64,000 bases of DNA from positions 71,162 to 135,161 of the forward strand of contig NZ_JAOAOQ010000002.1 in the NCBI RefSeq assembly GCF_030398385.1, read 5' to 3'. The position numbers and the translations under genes were made by a program. Of the stretch, positions 62,561-64,000 are shown piece by piece. The stretch comes from Aquibium sp. ELW1220. GTDB lineage: Bacteria; Pseudomonadota; Alphaproteobacteria; Rhizobiales; Rhizobiaceae. How positions within the stretch are numbered: position 1 is the stretch's first letter; every line of letters starts with the position of its first letter. The notes below the pieces were generated by a model that had not been told where the DNA came from, ran no database searches, and worked only from the letters and a program-made list of their open reading frames with translations.

Positions 62561-63814
62561 TCAATGCGCGATACCGGAGCCGGCCGCCTCGTCCACCAGC
62601 CGGCCGGTGACGAAGCGGTCGAGGTCGAAGGGTCGGCTGACGGCGTGGTGGCTTCCCGTCGCCATGAGGTGGGCGAGCAGCCAGCCGCCGGCCGGAATGG
62701 ACTTGAAGCCGCCGGTGCCCCAGCCGCAGTTGAGGTAGAGCCCGGGCAGTGGCGACGGGCCGATGAGCGGCGAGGAATCGGGCACCACGTCGACGTTGCC
62801 GGCCCATTGCCGCAGCATCTTCAGCTGGCCGAAGGACGGGAACATTTCCAGCATGCCCGACAGCACGGTGCGCTGCATCGGCGGGTTGCCGCGCTGCGCA
62901 TAGGAGGGCACGCGGTCGAGCCCGCCCCCGACCACGATCTCGCCCTTGTCCGACTGGAACAGGTAGGTGCCGGTGCCCATGTAGAGCACCACCGTGTCGA
63001 GGCATGGCTTGACCGGCTCCGACACCATCGCCTGCAGCGAATAGGACTGGATCGGCAGCTGGAAGCCGGCCTTCGCGGCAAGCACGCTCGAATGCCCCGC
63101 CACCGCGAGCCCGACCGACCGCGCCCGGATCGTGCCGCGCGTCGTCTCGACGCCGGTGCAGCGACCGTTCTCGACGAGGAAATCCGTCACCTCGCAATCC
63201 TGTATAATGTCGACGCCGAGGCCGTCGGCGGCCCGCGCATAGCCCCAGGCCACGGCATCGTGCCTGGCGACGCCGGCGCGCCCCTGCCAGACGGCGCCGA
63301 AGACCGGATAGCGCGCGCGCGGATCGCGGTTGAGCAGCGGCGCCTTGTCGAGGGCCTGCGCCGGCGTCAGCAGTTCGGCATCGGTGCCGTTGATCTGCAT
63401 GGCGTTGACGATGCGCGCCGCGATCTCCATCTCGCCCTCGGAATGGGCGACGGTGAGCACGCCGCGCTGCGAGAACATGATGTTGTAGTTCAGCTCCCGC
63501 CCAAGCCCCTCGTAGAGCTTCAGCGCGAAATCGTAGAGCGCCACGCTCTCCGGATAGAAGTAGTTGGACCGGATGGTGGTGGTGTTGCGGCCGGTGTTGC
63601 CGCCGCCGAGCCATGCCTTCTCGATCACCGCGACGTTGCGGATGCCGTGGTTCTTCGCGAGATAGTAGGCCGTCGCCAGCCCGTGACCGCCGCCGCCGAT
63701 GATGACGGCGTCATAGGATGGTTTCGGCGCGGGCGAACGCCAGGCCGGCTGCCAGCCGGCATGGCCGCGCAGACCTTCCTTCGCCAGCGTCCAGGCCGAG
63801 TAGCGGCGCGTCAA
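62561..63814 (-). CDS. soxB: Sarcosine oxidase beta subunit
   Basis: A 417-residue flavoprotein subunit that oxidises sarcosine. FAD binding: VIIGGGGHGLATAYYLAKNHG; AWLGGGNTGRNTTTIRSNYF and the C-terminal LNCGWGTGGFKSIPAGG are family signatures. The FMN-binding face and flavin-link residues are expected from homology. The start is a TTG at 63814 (MTRRYSAW), supported by GGAG about 8 bases upstream; the nearby ATG at 63821 is in another frame. It is the first gene of the soxBDAG operon. Confidence 0.92.
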   Translation of the reverse strand: MTRRYSAWTLAKEGLRGHAGWQPAWRSPAPKPSYDAVIIGGGGHGLATAYYLAKNHGIRNVAVIEKAWLGGGNTGRNTTTIRSNYFYPESVALYDFALKLYEGLGRELNYNIMFSQRGVLTVAHSEGEMEIAARIVNAMQINGTDAELLTPAQALDKAPLLNRDPRARYPVFGAVWQGRAGVARHDAVAWGYARAADGLGVDIIQDCEVTDFLVENGRCTGVETTRGTIRARSVGLAVAGHSSVLAAKAGFQLPIQSYSLQAMVSEPVKPCLDTVVLYMGTGTYLFQSDKGEIVVGGGLDRVPSYAQRGNPPMQRTVLSGMLEMFPSFGQLKMLRQWAGNVDVVPDSSPLIGPSPLPGLYLNCGWGTGGFKSIPAGGWLLAHLMATGSHHAVSRPFDLDRFVTGRLVDEAAGSGIAH

Positions 63815-64000
63815 TCGACATCTCCGATCGTGTTCGGCATCCTGTCTACACGCATGGGTGCCGCCCTCAAAGCCGGGCCTGCGACACGAACATTAGCCGG
63901 AGCGTCGGGCCGATGGCACAACGGGGTGCTTTTCTGTAAACGGAACGGACGGAGGCGTCGGCGGTGGGAGAGGCCGGCCGGCTGCGACAGGGAGAGAGGG
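63815..64000. promoter_or_regulatory. Upstream region of the sox operon (to window end)
   Basis: This 186-base stretch has no convincing gene and must hold the sox promoter. GGAG for soxB lies at about 63822-63825. No clear operator was recognised. What lies beyond 64000 is unknown. Confidence 0.45.

Noticed and set aside
1-64000. tRNA, rRNA, riboswitch and CRISPR search by eye
   Set aside because: No cloverleaf, rRNA segment, repeat-spacer array or recognisable riboswitch core was found. A covariance-model scan would be decisive.

Overview
The window is a high-GC alphaproteobacterial chromosome segment, most likely from the Hyphomicrobiales (Rhizobiales), probably a Mesorhizobium/Phyllobacteriaceae-like relative. 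The taxon call is inference. It rests on the gene order rho-hemJ-hemE | ppsR-maf-aroE-coaE-dnaQ-secB, on parS-like sites around parAB-rsmG-mnmG-mnmE, on GANTC-rich DNA next to hemE, on RIME-like palindromic repeats, and on the Ehu/Eut/Doe ectoine genes. No rRNA, tRNA, CRISPR array, prophage or intact insertion sequence was seen.

Layout. 1-1575 is the 3' end of dnaE2. 1.65-4.14 kb holds small housekeeping genes (Trm112-like, LON-domain, thioredoxin-TPR, prolyl-tRNA editing). 4.2-8.9 kb is a minus-strand homoprotocatechuate meta-cleavage operon (hpaF-E-D-G-H). 9.1-23.0 kb is the replication and segregation core: holA, parB, parA, rsmG, mnmG, mnmE, rho, hemJ and hemE, then a gene-free 392-base interval that is the probable oriC, then ppsR, maf, aroE, coaE and dnaQ going the other way. 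Apart from holA, genes on both sides of this interval run away from it. Four parS-like sites lie at 9.0-14.9 kb.

23.1-33.1 kb holds envelope and proteostasis genes: secB, fxsA, a Tim44-like gene, mltA, smr, an XRE regulator, a DUF1402 gene, and hslU and hslV. The two protease genes are separated by a glycosyltransferase, a membrane protein and an acetyltransferase. 33.3-38.8 kb is a histidine operon (hisB-DUF2628-hisH-DUF1330-hisA-Uma2-hisF-hisE-coaA). 38.9-44.9 kb is more accessory: alkB with a palindromic repeat at its 3' end, a parDE toxin-antitoxin pair, a MetE catalytic-domain protein, an orphan TRAP binding protein, a P-loop kinase and a beta-hydroxyacid dehydrogenase.

45-63.8 kb is a compatible-solute catabolism region. 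Ectoine or hydroxyectoine would be imported by EhuABCD. Hydroxyectoine would be processed by EutB and EutC, but no eutA was seen. Ectoine would be opened by the DoeA/EutD hydrolase and deacetylated by an M20-type deacetylase in the DoeB position. It would then pass through the DoeD-like transaminase and DoeC-like dehydrogenase to aspartate. An Lrp-type and a GntR-type regulator lie in the cluster. Next to it is a heterotetrameric sarcosine oxidase operon (soxBDAG), the last demethylation step of glycine betaine breakdown. Two RIME-like palindromes lie in this region, one between eutC and the Lrp gene and one inside the sox operon.
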